A stretch of DNA of 64,000 nucleotides from Luzula sylvatica (Eukaryota > Streptophyta > Magnoliopsida > Poales > Juncaceae): assembly GCA_946800325.1 (NCBI GenBank), contig OX326960.1:52970855-53034854 (forward strand), given 5' to 3'. Shown in pieces: positions 44,201 through 56,700 of this stretch. How positions within the stretch are numbered: the first letter of the stretch is position 1; the number at the start of each line of letters is the position of its first letter. The position numbers and the translations under genes were made by a program. The notes below the pieces were generated by a model, which was given only the letters and a program-made list of their open reading frames with translations, searched no databases and was not told the origin of the DNA.

Positions 44201-44724
44201 TATTACCATATCGACTTTATTTATATATTTCTTATTTTCTGTCACATTAACTTTTTTAAACTATTTTTTCATCTTCCTTGCTATTTCATAAATAAAACTA
44301 AAAAAATAACATCATCAATTCTCATCTTTTCTTATTCATAGAAAACCAATATGTATATATATTGCCTCTTACTTTTATGTATTTATAATCTATTTTTGTT
44401 TTGTATATACTTTAGATTATGACTTCAGATTATAATGTAGAGTTCATTAAGTGTAAGTACTCATCGTGAATTTAAGATTACAACATATAATTTTGTGTGA
44501 TTGTTTTCATTGTATTATGTTACCATGATAATTAGTAACGCAGTAATTATAATGTCGGTTATTTAAATGACGAGAAAATTAGTTTTAGTTCATTTCCAAA
44601 TATAATGGGTATATAATGGATAAGATTACTTCTCATTGTACTTACAATGTTTTCAACTCAATTATTTATTTTATCATAAACACCAAATCGAATAGTCCGC
44701 ATCGAAGCGCGGGAATTTTCCTAG
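41251..44724 (+). mobile_element. Non-autonomous Helitron with exon-like stretches
   Basis: The right end is CCGCATCGAAGCGCGGG, a short AT tract and CTAG at 44721-44724. The left 70 bases (TTTCCCCCTCCCATTAAT, GGATAC, GCCACGTT) match the start of the Helitron at 6366-9237, so they are one family. The 5' terminus itself is unclear because a foldback MITE sits at this point. No Rep/helicase gene is present. Confidence 0.55.
42190..43950 (+). pseudogene. Possible captured gene exons in the Helitron, unrecognised
   Basis: Several AG-bounded and GT-bounded stretches are open. One (42190-42283) reads S-R-G-R-G-S-N-A-L-S-R-E-R-S-F-P-R-L-Q-E-A-L-L-E-H. Another, near 43260, reads Q-R-A-Q-R-E-E-E-F-A-H-T-R-R. 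A third (about 43638-43733) reads E-A-Y-D-L-R-N-M-E-S-L-Q-K-S-E-G. They suggest a charged, coiled-coil-type protein. I cannot name it; joining phases are uncertain. Confidence 0.25.
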
Positions 44725-44904
44725 CACTGTCAAAAAGTTCAAAAGCACCTAAAAAGAATAATTATTGATAATTTGAGCAAAAAAAATTGAAATTGTCCGC
44801 TAAATGGATCTCCAAAATAACAGAAAGAGAATAAAAAGCAAAATCAAAATAAATAATACAACTAGCCACGACAAATGGCTGGAGATGAATTATGCATATC
44901 TACC

Positions 44905-46728
44905 TTAACCAAACATCTTAACCCCCCCAGACACGTCCTCACAGTGTCTTAAAAAAGGCACAGTCTCCACAGGATTTATATCCTTCTTTCCATCACATTG
45001 AAGAATTGGAGGTGAATGCAAACACGGTTCGACCGACTCAGATGTAACACAAGCCCGATGTCCCATCAAGATCTTCGGCCTGAGAGCCCCTAGGCCAGAT
45101 GCAATGTACCCGAAAGTAGACCAAGACGTTGTAGCTATTTCGTCACAATAACTTAGTAAGAACATTTCTGCTAATGCTTTTTGGTTATGTGAAATCGCCC
45201 TATTCTTTTCTGCCTCTTCATGACTTGGTTGGTACACCGCGACCTTTTCCCCTGTCACGGTAGAATTCTCATAATACATGGATTTAAACTTTTCATAGTA
45301 CTCGGGAAATAAAGAAGCAACCAAGAGTGCAGTATGTTTTTTTGCATAAAAAGATTTGCTCGAATTTGTTGGACCGAGTTCCGGTAATAAGTTCGTATTT
45401 TTTGAGCACTCAAGGATCCGATCAAACGTTTCGGTGAAGTTCATTTTTTCATGATTGAAGACCCGAATTTGAATCCCAATCCGTTCATCGAAATTTAAGA
45501 GGTAAGTTCCGTAGTACCGATCGATTAATTCCCATACCTGGTTTGCAGGCTGAAAGAGATACCGCCCCAAATTATGAAAAACGGACTCTTTAACCGGAAA
45601 CATTTTTTCCAACTCTTCCTTGTACATTGGCATCAGGAAAAACCCGACAGTGAAGTAGCATTCCGATCTAAGAATTATCCAGTTTATCTTCTGAAAGATT
45701 TTGTGATCATTATCACAAAAGATATGGTTAAGTAAGTGAAAATGGATATTCTCTAAATGCAGAAACACATGAGATGGAAGTGATTCTGCACTAGTATTCA
45801 CATCATTAGTAAGAGTTTTGTTCTCCACCATGAACGTATAACTTGGCGGAGAATCTTTTGTGAATTTCCAAAAGCTCGTCCTATTTGGAAAATCCGAAGG
45901 TAATGCCCAAGAACTCTCAGGAAATGGTTCGCAAAATAGATCACGTGTTGCATCGGTCATTTCGAATAACATTACTCGGTTTGTGAGGAGAGAGAATAAG
46001 AATGTCGAGACGAGAGACAACATTCTATTTCCCATGCCACCATTGATATGCAGCACAACTAAATATTGGCAATCCTGATTTTCCAAGTTTTTACCGGATT
46101 TCAATTGCTCAACTGCATTTCGGTAATTTTCAGTGTTTGGTCCACATTTCTTATGATGTTCTTCATAATTTCTTAGTTTTTGTATAAGATAAGCAGATGC
46201 CGGGAATGGTGATAATTTTCGATACATTGAGGACCTGTACCGGCTAATGCAAGATTCATTGTCGAAATTGGGCGAAAGCAATCCATTGAGTAATTTGTCA
46301 TATTGTCCTGTACACGAGACAAAATAAAATAAGAAAAACCGATTCAGAAAAAACTGGACACTAATAGAATAGCAATCAACTCGTAAGTAATCTGACACTA
46401 ACAAGAATCAACTTGTGAATGTGACTAGTATCATATATTCTAGTACCGTGAGTCAAATGACACGAAACTTAGGTCTGTACACATATGAATATCATAACGA
46501 AAATAAGAACAAACCTATATTGTCTCGAGAAGTATCAGTTTGTCGAGGGAATAAGACACCGCTAAACGAGCCAGGTCCGATACCAAAGAGCACAAGAATG
46601 AAAAGAAGACCAATCAAAACTAATCCTAATACCACTGTTTCAGGCTGCATGGGTCTCAACCATTTTCTCGATCCGTAGTCTTCTGGATCCATATCCGATA
46701 CATTCTTGCTTGCCGCAACTATATCCAT
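44905..46728 (-). CDS. Xyloglucan-type alpha-1,2-fucosyltransferase (GT37), intact middle copy
   Basis: Exon 1 is 46728-46515 (71 codons plus one base), the intron 46514-46308 (GT-AG, 207 bp, phase 1), and exon 2 46307-44905, giving 538 residues, close to the usual plant FUT length of about 530-560. A single hydrophobic segment at about residues 31-50 after a 30-residue cytoplasmic tail makes it a Golgi type II protein. The stem has one copy of D-K-L-L-N-G-L-L-S-P-N-F-D. Catalytic-domain motifs are G-G-M-G-N-R-M-L-S-L-V, then E-R-I-G-I-Q-I-R-V-F (GDP-fucose-binding type motif), T-S-W-S-T-F-G-Y, E-P-C-L-H-S-P-P and H-C-E-D at the C-terminus. It should add L-fucose from GDP-fucose to galactose of xyloglucan or arabinogalactan chains. 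The acceptor is not readable from sequence. Confidence 0.92.
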
Positions 46729-47387
46729 GTTTCGGTTTTCTGTTTCTTTTCTCTTTTTGCTTTTCTTTCTTCGTACTCTTGATTCTTGAAAATACTAGTC
46801 CGTACCCTGTTTTGTGTAAGAATTAGTACGGGTGATTGTGGGTCAGCGAAATTTCCACAAGTAAAAAAAGAGACGTGATTGAAGAAGGACATGAGGCATT
46901 TTCAAAAAAAGAAAAAAGAAAAAAAAAAAAAGACGTGAGTCACGACATTGGTTTCCCATAGGCTATCGCTCAGTGTTGCCCACTACCCTAATTAATTACT
47001 AATTGGTAAGATTAATTAGTCTGATCTATATTTCCAACAGATTACACAAGTCTGGATCCCGATCCATTTTTGTGAGCAGCATGTTCTAAATATTATTTCA
47101 AAGAAAACTGATCAAGTCGTAGGAATTTTTTATTGGTAGTTGTAAATCGCGGGAAACGAGACAGAACAATAGATTATCGTTTTAGTGGTTTACCGATAAA
47201 TTAGTGAATAAACGGTTAAGAAATGATTATCATAATCGATAATAATTTGCTATATATAATATTATATTTCTTTAAATTATAATAATTATAATTCAAATTC
47301 CAAGATGATACAAACAAAAATATAATAATTCATTTTTGTAATTTGTAATTATTAGTTTTGCGTGTATTATCGGAAGTCATGTAATAA
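46729..47387 (-). other. Upstream region of the middle FUT gene
   Basis: Holds the presumed promoter. No clear TATA box at a fixed distance was identified. Contains an A-rich run at about 46903-46931. Confidence 0.35.
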
Positions 47388-47935
47388 GAATTTTGATGTA
47401 ATTTTGTATAGTAAATATCAAATTTTCCAAACAAAACATGTACGTGACATCAGTATTTGATAGCTATACTTAAATTGATACAAGCATGCCATTAATATCA
47501 TGATTCTTGAATTTGTCCGAGATAAAAAGAAATCGGCCCGATTAAATAGTATACGATACGATACGATACGATTAGACAAACAATGGGAATAGGATACGAT
47601 TAAATATCTCCTGTAGGAGCCTAAGGAAAATTTTCTTACCTGTAAAAAATTATGGAAAATATTTTTGTTTTTTAATAGAAAACGGGCCACCATTGGGTAC
47701 CCCCTCAAAAAAAACAAAAAAAAAATCAGTCCGAATCCGAGGTCAACTCGGACCGGACTCGATCCGACCCGAATCGAGTATGCTCAAATTGATTCAAATA
47801 TGTCATTAATATCATGATTCTTAAATTCGTCCGAGATAAGAAAAATAAACCGGCCGAGTTAACTCGAACTCGGCCAGACCCGAGCCGAGTTTCGACTGAG
47901 TATCTCGTCGTCTAGTATCCGGTTTTTTTTTGAGA
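47388..47935. mobile_element. Degraded transposon DNA with internal direct repeat
   Basis: The part 47390-47460 matches 60360-60430 (AGTAAATATCAAATTTTCC, ACATGTACGTGACATCAGTA), which lies at the LTR start of the copia remnant on the right. A 55-bp direct repeat (CATTAATATCATGATTCTT, GTCCGAGATA) occurs at about 47468 and 47783. CGAGTC/TCGGACC words typical of hAT ends and a short (ATACG)n run (47549-47572) are also here. Confidence 0.45.
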
Positions 47936-48163
47936 GATTACTCTATGTACCATAGCGAAAAGTGAAGGACGAACTGTCAAGGTGAGTTTCGACAGAGTTT
48001 CCAGATCGTAGTTCGAACTATTAGAGTGGGTTTTTGAATGTCCATGACCGAAGAAAAGAAAAAAAGAAGAAGACAAGATGGGGAATGGAGGAATAAAAAA
48101 AAATGTTGGGATTGTACGTGGCTTGCGGTGCTTTATATTTTATATGTTTAAATTTTATAGTAA

Positions 48164-49303
48164 CTAGGAGATTACTCGCGTTTCGCGGCGGTTTTGTTTC
48201 ATTTATTTACAATAGACATAATATGTACACATAATACATAGTTATGATTTTTCGGAATCAAACATAAGACTTTGTGCAAATAAAAATCATATTGATTAAG
48301 GAAGTTTGATAATGACAAAATTATTATACTATTTTTGAATCCGACACAATGCGAAATATTTATTTAGCACTTTAATGCAACACATATAAAAAAGAATAAA
48401 TGTTACTATCATATAATAAAATAACATGCGTGGACATAAATTAAAAGCAAAACCATATGATATTTTAAATTTTCATACCTAAAAATAAGAATAATAACCA
48501 TTTAAAAGTTAAAAAAAATATTTGTGTCAGATAAATTTTATGTTTCGCGTTTATTATTAAAAAATATTATATAAGTTAATGAAATTATCTATGTTTAGTA
48601 AATAAATATCTTTCATTTTTATTATTTTTTTTAAAGATTAACATGAAATTATTTTAAGTAAAAATACAAATATAACATACTTAGTAGTATGTGCAATTTT
48701 TTTCAATTATAGTTTTAAAAATAATAAATATTAGGCTTACAAGTCATTAATGTAATTATACTTATTTTTATATATTTTTTTTACATAATTGTTTTCATAA
48801 TTTCAAGTTAGAGAAAAATATTGAATATATGATAATATGGAACTCAAAATAAAGATAAAATTCAAGTGAATATATTTCTTAATTTTTCAAAATTATATTA
48901 TGAAAATTACTAACAATATTTGATGTATATTTTATGATATTATATATTGATTTATTAATGTTAGATATTTAAACTCTTCACATTCTATTTGTATTTATAA
49001 TTGATCATGTAACATATTGTGAAAAAATTCAAAATTAAATACAACCTGTCCAACATGAACCTAACGAATAATATTTTGACACATCATCAGTGGATTTATA
49101 AAATTGCATAAAACTATTTGTAAAATAAGGGACACATAAATGTCTACAAATAAAACATGATCACACAAAATCGAAGTTTAATATATGGTTCAAATGTTGC
49201 CACATATCCAATGTAATGGTTGAAATAATTATGATGATGTGGCATTAGGAGATTGCATAAACATGAGTCCAAAATAAGGGAGTTGGTAAATAGTAATTTT
49301 TGA
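48164..49303 (-). mobile_element. Non-autonomous Helitron, minus strand
   Basis: On the minus strand it starts TCAAAAATTACTA at 49303 and ends with the stem-forming CCGCCGCGAAACGCG, then AGTAATCT and CTAG at 48164-48167, followed by T. The 5' half matches the truncated unit at 2414-3339. 1140 bp, non-coding. Confidence 0.65.
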
Positions 49304-49523
49304 CACGACCTTTCTATTTAGTTATTTAAGATAGCCATATAAAATCCAGAGAAGTGGAAAATATTATTTTAAGAAAAAAGTGTTACTTTACACATCACTT
49401 TTACCCAAATAATAAAATACAAAGATTCTAATGTATTATATATGTTTATTAATAAAATAATATATTGATAAAATAATATATTTATAAATATCATATTAAT
49501 AAAATAAACATATATTTTTTTAG

Positions 49524-49627
<104 letters not shown>

Positions 49628-49808
49628 AAAAAATTTAAATAAAAATAATACACACATATAAATGCAATATATATATTTATATAGTATTCTATTATTAAAT
49701 ATTGTTTTCAGTTTATTTTTTTTTCAATTGTTTTATTTAAAATAATTTCTGATTCAGCTTCCAACTTTCAAAACTATATTATGTATTATGCTATGTCCTA
49801 ATTATTGA

Positions 49809-50354
49809 AACCCGTCCGAACCCGATCCGACCCGAAAATATTGAAAAGTCAACGACACGAACCCGAACCCGAAACCGAAACCGAATGACCTGAATCCGAA
49901 ACCGACCCGAAACCGAATGATCCGAACCCGAAATCGACCCGGAACCGAATGACCCGAAACCCGAACGACCCGAAACTCACGACCCGAATGACCCGAAAAT
50001 TAAAATATTATTGTTAAAATCAATATAATATTGCTAAAATATCTCGGAATCAATAAAATAAATCAGAAATTAGCCGAAAACTAAATTTTTGGAAAATCGA
50101 ATGATTCGAAATCAAATTTTGTGAAATTTGAATTACCCGAAAATCAAAATAGTCACGACCCGAATGATTCGAAAACCGAAACGACCCGAACCCGAATGAC
50201 CCGAAAACCGAAACGACCCGAATCCGAATGACCCGAAACCCGAACGGCCCGCGACCCGAACGACCCGATGACCCGAATGACCCGCAATCCAAAACGACCC
50301 GAACCCGAAATGACCCGACCTGAACCCGACTCGACCCGCCCGATTGCCACCTCT
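49809..50354. repeat. Degenerate CCCGAA repeat region, transposon-like
   Basis: Words such as GACCCGAA, ATGACCCGAA and CCGAACCCGA fill both ends, with an AT-rich middle (about 50000-50140). The right end is CCCGCCCGATTGCCACCTCT, a sequence style seen at ends of non-autonomous plant transposons. Gly/Arg/Phe ORFs on the minus strand (50050-50378) only reflect the repeat. Confidence 0.5.
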
Positions 50355-50859
50355 ACGTAGGATATTTTCCCAAGTCAAACTAGCCGTTATTTTCCGTTTG
50401 AAATCAAATGGTTCTGTTCGCTAACGAGATATTATGAATTAGACTTCGAGTTCTATATGAAATTTGTATTACTAGTTCCCAACTTTCCAAAAAAAGAAAA
50501 TTAAGTTGTCCAAATTGAAGTTCGCATGCAACAATTATGACCAAAATAAGAGTACGTACAAACTAGTCGTTGAACTTGAAATAATTATATTATCTAAGTT
50601 CTTTCAAATTTTCGGTTTGATTATCTCAAAACAATATCGATAGAACTAATAAATTTGCTAAGTGTCATTCGTAGAAAACAAGATATAGATATGGCTCGTA
50701 AATGAGAACAAAAGAATACACACTCTCACATACGCAAATATGTGGGTAGTAAACAAGAGCCAAGATATTGAAGGCCACTAATGAAGATTCAAGACGTTGA
50801 AGTATCAAAACGATGGTCAAAGATAAAGACGGAAGTATTCGTACAAGTGAAGAATGAAG
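50355..50859. other. Intergenic DNA, nothing recognised
   Basis: AT-rich, no gene seen. It leads into the copia LTR-like remnant. Confidence 0.35.
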
Positions 50860-51300
50860 ACTAAACGTGTACACTAGTATACCATAGCACAAATATGTAT
50901 TAGGTTATACATAATTGACTTGACCAAAAGTGCAAGACCAAACATAACATGCTTTAGTCATTGAAAATGAACTCGCAACAAGTAGGATTTTGTCTATTCA
51001 CACTTGAGGTGACCATTGATCGTTTTGCATGCGTAGTGCAATACTTTGATGTGGTTTAAATTGTTCGTAAAAGAACGATGAAACGACCATTATTGAGTGT
51101 TGTTCGAAACACGGCAATCAAAATGAGTTACCAAAATATGAATTGTTACTTTTGTGAGAAATAAATATTCCTTAGGCCTCTCGATGAATCAATTAACGAA
51201 ATTTTTGCACAAATGATATTAAGAGTTAATATCGATTGTATTTGTTAATTCGGTTTGGTATCGAAAATATGTATAATTGATCAAAATATAAGAATGGCTA
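50860..51300 (+). mobile_element. Copia LTR-like remnant, related to 1050-1560
   Basis: Shares order and wording with 1050-1560: TGTACACTAGTA, ATGCTTTAGTCATT versus ATGGTTTAGTCATT, AACTCGCAACAAGTAGG versus GACTCGCGACGAGTAGG, TTAGGCC-CTCGATGAAT, and TTAATATCGATTG. Diverged and non-coding. It stops where the unit at 51301 begins. Confidence 0.6.
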
Positions 51301-53717
51301 TGATAAGGGAATTTTTCATCACTTTTTACATGCGCAAAATATAGAATTTAAACACATAAATATGCTTAAAGTATACCAAATATTCATAATTCAAATTTAT
51401 TGAGATTAAATACTTTAATATGTGTTTTGTGTTAATTTCAGGTGAAAAGTGCAAAAATCTCGCAAAACCAGGACTGTAGATGGATCCGTCTCGTCGTGCC
51501 GATCGATTTGATATATCATATGATGATATTTGATGGAAGCATGAGAGAGGAATCGAGCTTTTTCTTCAAACGGGTCAACCGTGACCCGTTACACGAATGG
51601 ACGCAAATGGGTCCAAATTAACTCGTTTCGGCAAAGGCAGCAAATACCCCAGCGTGATTTAACCTCTCAGATCCTCTACAACACATTAAACTCTCTACAG
51701 CCCAGCGGGTCTAAATCTCTCTCTTATAGACTTGCTACACACGTGACCACATAATCTCTTCCTCACCAAATCCAGAAGGTCTGACCAGTCAAACTCTTAA
51801 CATACTCGATCTTCTGTGGCATGTCTCCCACGTGTACGGCACTAAATCTCTACCTCCTCTCTTATTTTCCATATTCTACACGATTGACTACAGAGTTTAA
51901 GTCGCAAAGAAACGGACCCGACGGTTCAAACTAACATCCTTGGAGCCAAGCGCGATTTTCCCCTCTCCATTTGAACGCTCCAGTACCCTCCATTAACAGG
52001 CCATAAAGAAGAATTGTATAGCCCAGCGCCACTCTCCCTCTCCAGTTCTCTTTTAAATGGAGAAAAGCCCACAGAATTTTGCTATTTTCTGATGGATTAA
52101 AAAGAATTAATCTGGATCTTGCAGAAATATCTTCAAGGGTATTTTTGGGTTTTCTCCGTCATACTTTGGCCAAATTGGATGAAATTTGGACCGTTGGATT
52201 CAGTGCAACTTTCTCTATCTACCCATGCAAGTTGAAATCTGAGATCTGGATTTTTCGAATTATTTCCCCCACTTTTCGCCTATAAATGACACTCAAAACC
52301 CCTCTCTCAACTCACCATTGGACCTCTTGGGTCAACCACTCCATTCTTGGGGAAGGTAAGGTCTTAGCCTCTTCCCCCTCCATTGTTAGAGCTTCGAAGC
52401 TCCGTCTTGCTCGTCGTCGAGCCATTTTCGCCAAGGAAATCGTGTCTTAGCACAGTTTCCGAGGCCGTTCCGAGGAGCTTTTCCTCTCTCCACTCTCTCA
52501 CAAGATCAAGAAAGCCATTGCTACTTGATTCTCCACCTCTCCCAAGCTCTCAAGCTTCTCAAGCTCATCGTTGAGCCATTTCGCCAAGAAGATCGTGTCG
52601 AAGCACGGTTTCCGAGGCCGCTCCGAGGATATTTCCTCTCTCTCTCAAGCTCAAGGAAGTTGTTCTCCTCGTCCTCTCATCTCCTCTCAAGGCGTGAAGG
52701 CTCGAGGACCTCTCCAAGACCTCATCTTGGACTCCATTTCATCACTTTTTCGGTAATTTTCCTCTCTTTTTAGGATTTAGATTAGAAATCAGGTAGATTT
52801 GATCCAATTCTCTTTGTGGAATTGTTATATACTGTGAAATATAGTTTGTGGAATTTTTGTGGAATTTCTCCTATTTTTACCTTGTGAAATACTCAAATCT
52901 CTGTGCTGTTTTGTTAATTCAGTTTAAAATAGAAAAAAATAGAAAAATAGTCCTTTATCAATATCACTGTTTAGATCTGGATCTGTAGTTTAATAAACAT
53001 TTTGAATCAATCAATTCTCTGCAATTCCTTATTTGATATGGATTTTACGAAATCAGCTTGTTAGTGACTAAACTGTAAAATTAGTATAAATCCAGTTCTG
53101 GACCTTTTTGTCCCTGATTATTCATGAACTTGTAAATATGTTAAAAATATAATTCTTGCATGTGTTTGTAGATCTAGATTCAAACTGCAATTAGAAACTT
53201 GATTGAACATTTTTTGATTGATTTTCGAATTGATATGATTTGTTGAAAACTGCTATTTAGACCAAAAAAACTTTCTGGACATTCTGTGATTTTCCAGAGA
53301 CCTATTTGTAATTAGAACATTACTTTTTACTGAAATATCAAAACTGTTAAATTCTTCTTTCCTCTCTCTCAGTATCAAATTGTGAATCTTTGTGCCAAAT
53401 TTGAGATCTTGATTTGTGATCTATAATTTTGTGAAAAACATTTAATGCCTAAAATACCCTTGTGATCAATCATCTGCACAAATTAGAAAAACATTTAATG
53501 CCTAAAGTACTTTGTGAAGTTGAGATCTCCATTGTGACAAAATTTCATAGTCTCTGGATCAATAAAAATAATTCTTGAATTGCAATTTCGATTATACGCA
53601 AAATTTCTTTGGAACGAACCTATGCTTATCACTATGATTAGTATTTGTTATAAATTGTTTTGATTAACTCGTAAAATTCAAATTACACATTAAAACGACC
53701 CTTTTTACGTGTTATCA
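51301..53717 (+). mobile_element. Solo-LTR-like unit C (same family as A, B, D)
   Basis: Starts TGATAAGGG and ends GTGTTATCA. The end portion (CCAGAGACCTATTTGTAATTAG, then TTTGGAACGAACCTATGC) aligns with A, B and D; the start is more diverged. About 2.4 kb, longer than its relatives. It has its own reiterated segment of about 150 bp at 52416-52640 (GAGCCATTTCGCCAAG, TTTCCGAGGCCG). The flanking 5-mers do not match, so borders are less certain. Confidence 0.5.
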
Positions 53718-56700
53718 CGAGCTCTCCAGTGTCTTTCTTCAACTGGAGATCAGGAGGAAATATAACTACCATTTCAGCTGTTCTCCAGTACTAGCGTATA
53801 TGGGCTTTAGCATTATAGTGATTTCAAGATCTCATTAATTTCAACATATTCAATGTTGACAGATCTTGAATTCAAATTCATTCATCTAGTGATTAATCTT
53901 TCAATATCTTTTTCAGAAGGATGTATTTTATTAGAAGTATTAACAACTTCTATAATACCAATTTTTGATTATGCTCTTTCTCATTTCTTAGATTTATATT
54001 ATTGCAATCAATTGGTCGACCACGTTTCAGACGTTTATCTTAAAATTATCCAAGAAATTATATTACAAATATGATCATTTTATACTAGACAATTCTTGCA
54101 TCAAATCATATATTTCCAATTCGTTGCAAAAAATTAATTTATGAACTCCTAATTCATATTTACTTTTTCAAGGATCTAATTTTATGCTTCATATAATTTC
54201 TTATTTTTCAGTTTTATTTCTCTCCCTCTAATGTAAGCATGAGTAATTGATAAATCCCAGTGAAGTTCTTCGAGATTTTCACGGTATATTATATATTTTA
54301 CTCAAGTTTGACCATCTTAGTCATTTATTTTTTTCTACTTCAAATATTTGTATATCTATAGTAAAATTTCTATCATGATTCAAGCATGTTTTTCAATTTT
54401 ATTTGTCATAACAAATAACATGTAATACTTTGGGTATACTATATTTATACCATGTATATTTGACTATCATTATATCCTTAAACGTATACTTCTTGTTTAC
54501 ATATATATTTTAAGCTTATGGATTAATCATATCATTTGTACTTCAAGTTCAATTAAAAAAATGTTAAATATGTGAAATCGTGAAGAATAAATCAACCCAT
54601 TATATATGTCGGACAATATTTTGTTTAACTCATCCTTGTATGATATGTTATGTTATTGGCACTTCTACCACACATCTAAAATTTTAACGAGTACTTTTGT
54701 TCCTAGACCAATAAAAAAATAATGTGGATTTAGGGAGTACTTGTGATAAATAGTTGAGTTTAATCTAATTATTATTGTGGCATGCAAATAACAATTAATT
54801 ACAAACGGATCAAATTATTCTTACAATCATGAATTTCAATTCTAGTTATATGATAAGAGAAAATTTAGGCACCTTTTTTATACCTAATTTAGGGATTTAA
54901 TCACCTTTGGATCACAACTTAATATACAAAATTCTGCATATTTTAGTTATCATGAAATACTTAACCAAATGTGTTTTTCTGCCAATTCCAGGTGTTTTAG
55001 TGGGAATCCATAAAATCTAAGAGTGTAGGTGCATTCCTCGCCTCGTGACATTGAATTTGATGTATTATAATGTTTGATTCGGTAAAGGAATGAAGAAGAG
55101 GGAGCAAATAATCATCACCGAATGATCCAAAAAGACTCACTACTCGAAAATCACAGTACTTTTGCATATAAAATCCTCCAACTACCACATCCCATTGACC
55201 CCCAACTACCCTCTATCTTCTCATTTACCATTGGACAATGGGAGAGGTCCCAAGCTACTATTTCAAGGACCCCAAGCCCCATTGACATGACAAGTTCTCT
55301 TCTCTCAATACACTAGTTACTCTCTCTCAGAATATTCAAGAACTTCAATATCTTTCTCGAATTCTCTGGTGATTGTTCATCAAGACTCGGAGTTTTCTCC
55401 TTTTTGTGTGAACACACCATTAGGGGGTTGAAAGAGCTTTCTCAATTTGATCGTGACTCGGGGATTTCTTCTTTCGGTGACCTTTGAAGTGTGATGGCCG
55501 TGACTCAGAGTTTACTCCTTTCGACAACCAATCATTGAGTTGATCGTGACTAGGAGTTCTCTCCTTTCGGCAAAACCAGTCCTCTCGAGGAAAATTGTTG
55601 AGGAATCTCCTTCATACCGTGACTCAGGGATTCCTCCTTTCGGGAACCATGGAATTGTGTTGATCGTGACTCAGAGCTCTCTACTTTCGGTGACCAATCA
55701 ATCGCGTTCACCGTGACTTGGAGCTATCTCATTTCGGTAACCATTGGATTGCGTTGTGGAGCTTTCTCCCTTGCCGCAACTCGGAGTTTTTTTCATCCGG
55801 TAAACCAACCTTTTTCTCCATTGGATTCTCTCATTTTCCTCGGACTAGTTTTCTAGCGGGAGAAGACAATTTCCTCGAACGAGAAGAGCTCCATCCGGAC
55901 TAGATTTCCATCGGTTGGAGCATCGAGTGACAACACTAGGAGGGCTCAAGAAAAATTATCTTGACTCAATCTAGGTGTATTTTGTACAATCTTGAATTTC
56001 TTGTTTGTGCTTTAATTTAAGAGATTGTACGAAACGTTTAAGTTGAAAGTGATATTTGTTTTCTTGCTATAAACTCTTGTTATTTGCTCACTTTACTCAC
56101 TTAAATTCTTGTTCATAAACTGTTCAATTAAATTCCTAAATATGATCCTTTCTCCAAATACTAAATCATCTTTCCAGAAATGCCTCTGTTACAACGGAAG
56201 TTCGCCATCTGTTGTAAAAGACCAATAGTTAGTTATGCCCTCCTTAAATATGTTACAAAGCGTCGCAACATACCGTCCATTCTGTTGCAACATACCTACT
56301 TGCGTTGTGACGGACCTCACTACCGTTGCAGCGCACTCATATCATATTCAGAACTTACCATCTGGATCCGTTAAAAATCTAATTCATCCTGTTATGACGC
56401 TGCCTACACTCCGTCACAACGAGTCAACCCATCCGTTAGAACGGAACCCTTGGACCGTTTGTAACGGAACTTATACTGCTGTAACATACCAGTTTCTGGA
56501 CACTTTGTGAGTTAGTTCACTAAATTGTGATTTATTCAATATTGACGCATACTCTCCCCGTGGAACGAACTTGTATATTTTCACTAGACGCATTCATAAA
56601 TTTACTTGTTGATTGAACCGGATTCACAAACAACGACTATACAATAAAATATACGGTGAATTGCCAGCTAATCAAAACATGACTCTTCGAGAGCCAACGA

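Noticed and set aside
47388..47935. Promoter elements specific to the middle FUT gene
   Set aside because: The sequence is shared with transposon DNA near 60.4 kb and has an internal repeat, so it is transposon-derived; any promoter role is unproven.
50050..50378. Gly/Arg/Phe-rich ORFs on the minus strand
   Set aside because: Product of degenerate CCCGAA repeats in all frames; no family look.
51301..56674. Units C and B as the two LTRs of one element
   Set aside because: They differ strongly from each other, have no matching TSD, and the DNA between them looks like remnants of a different, minus-strand copia element.
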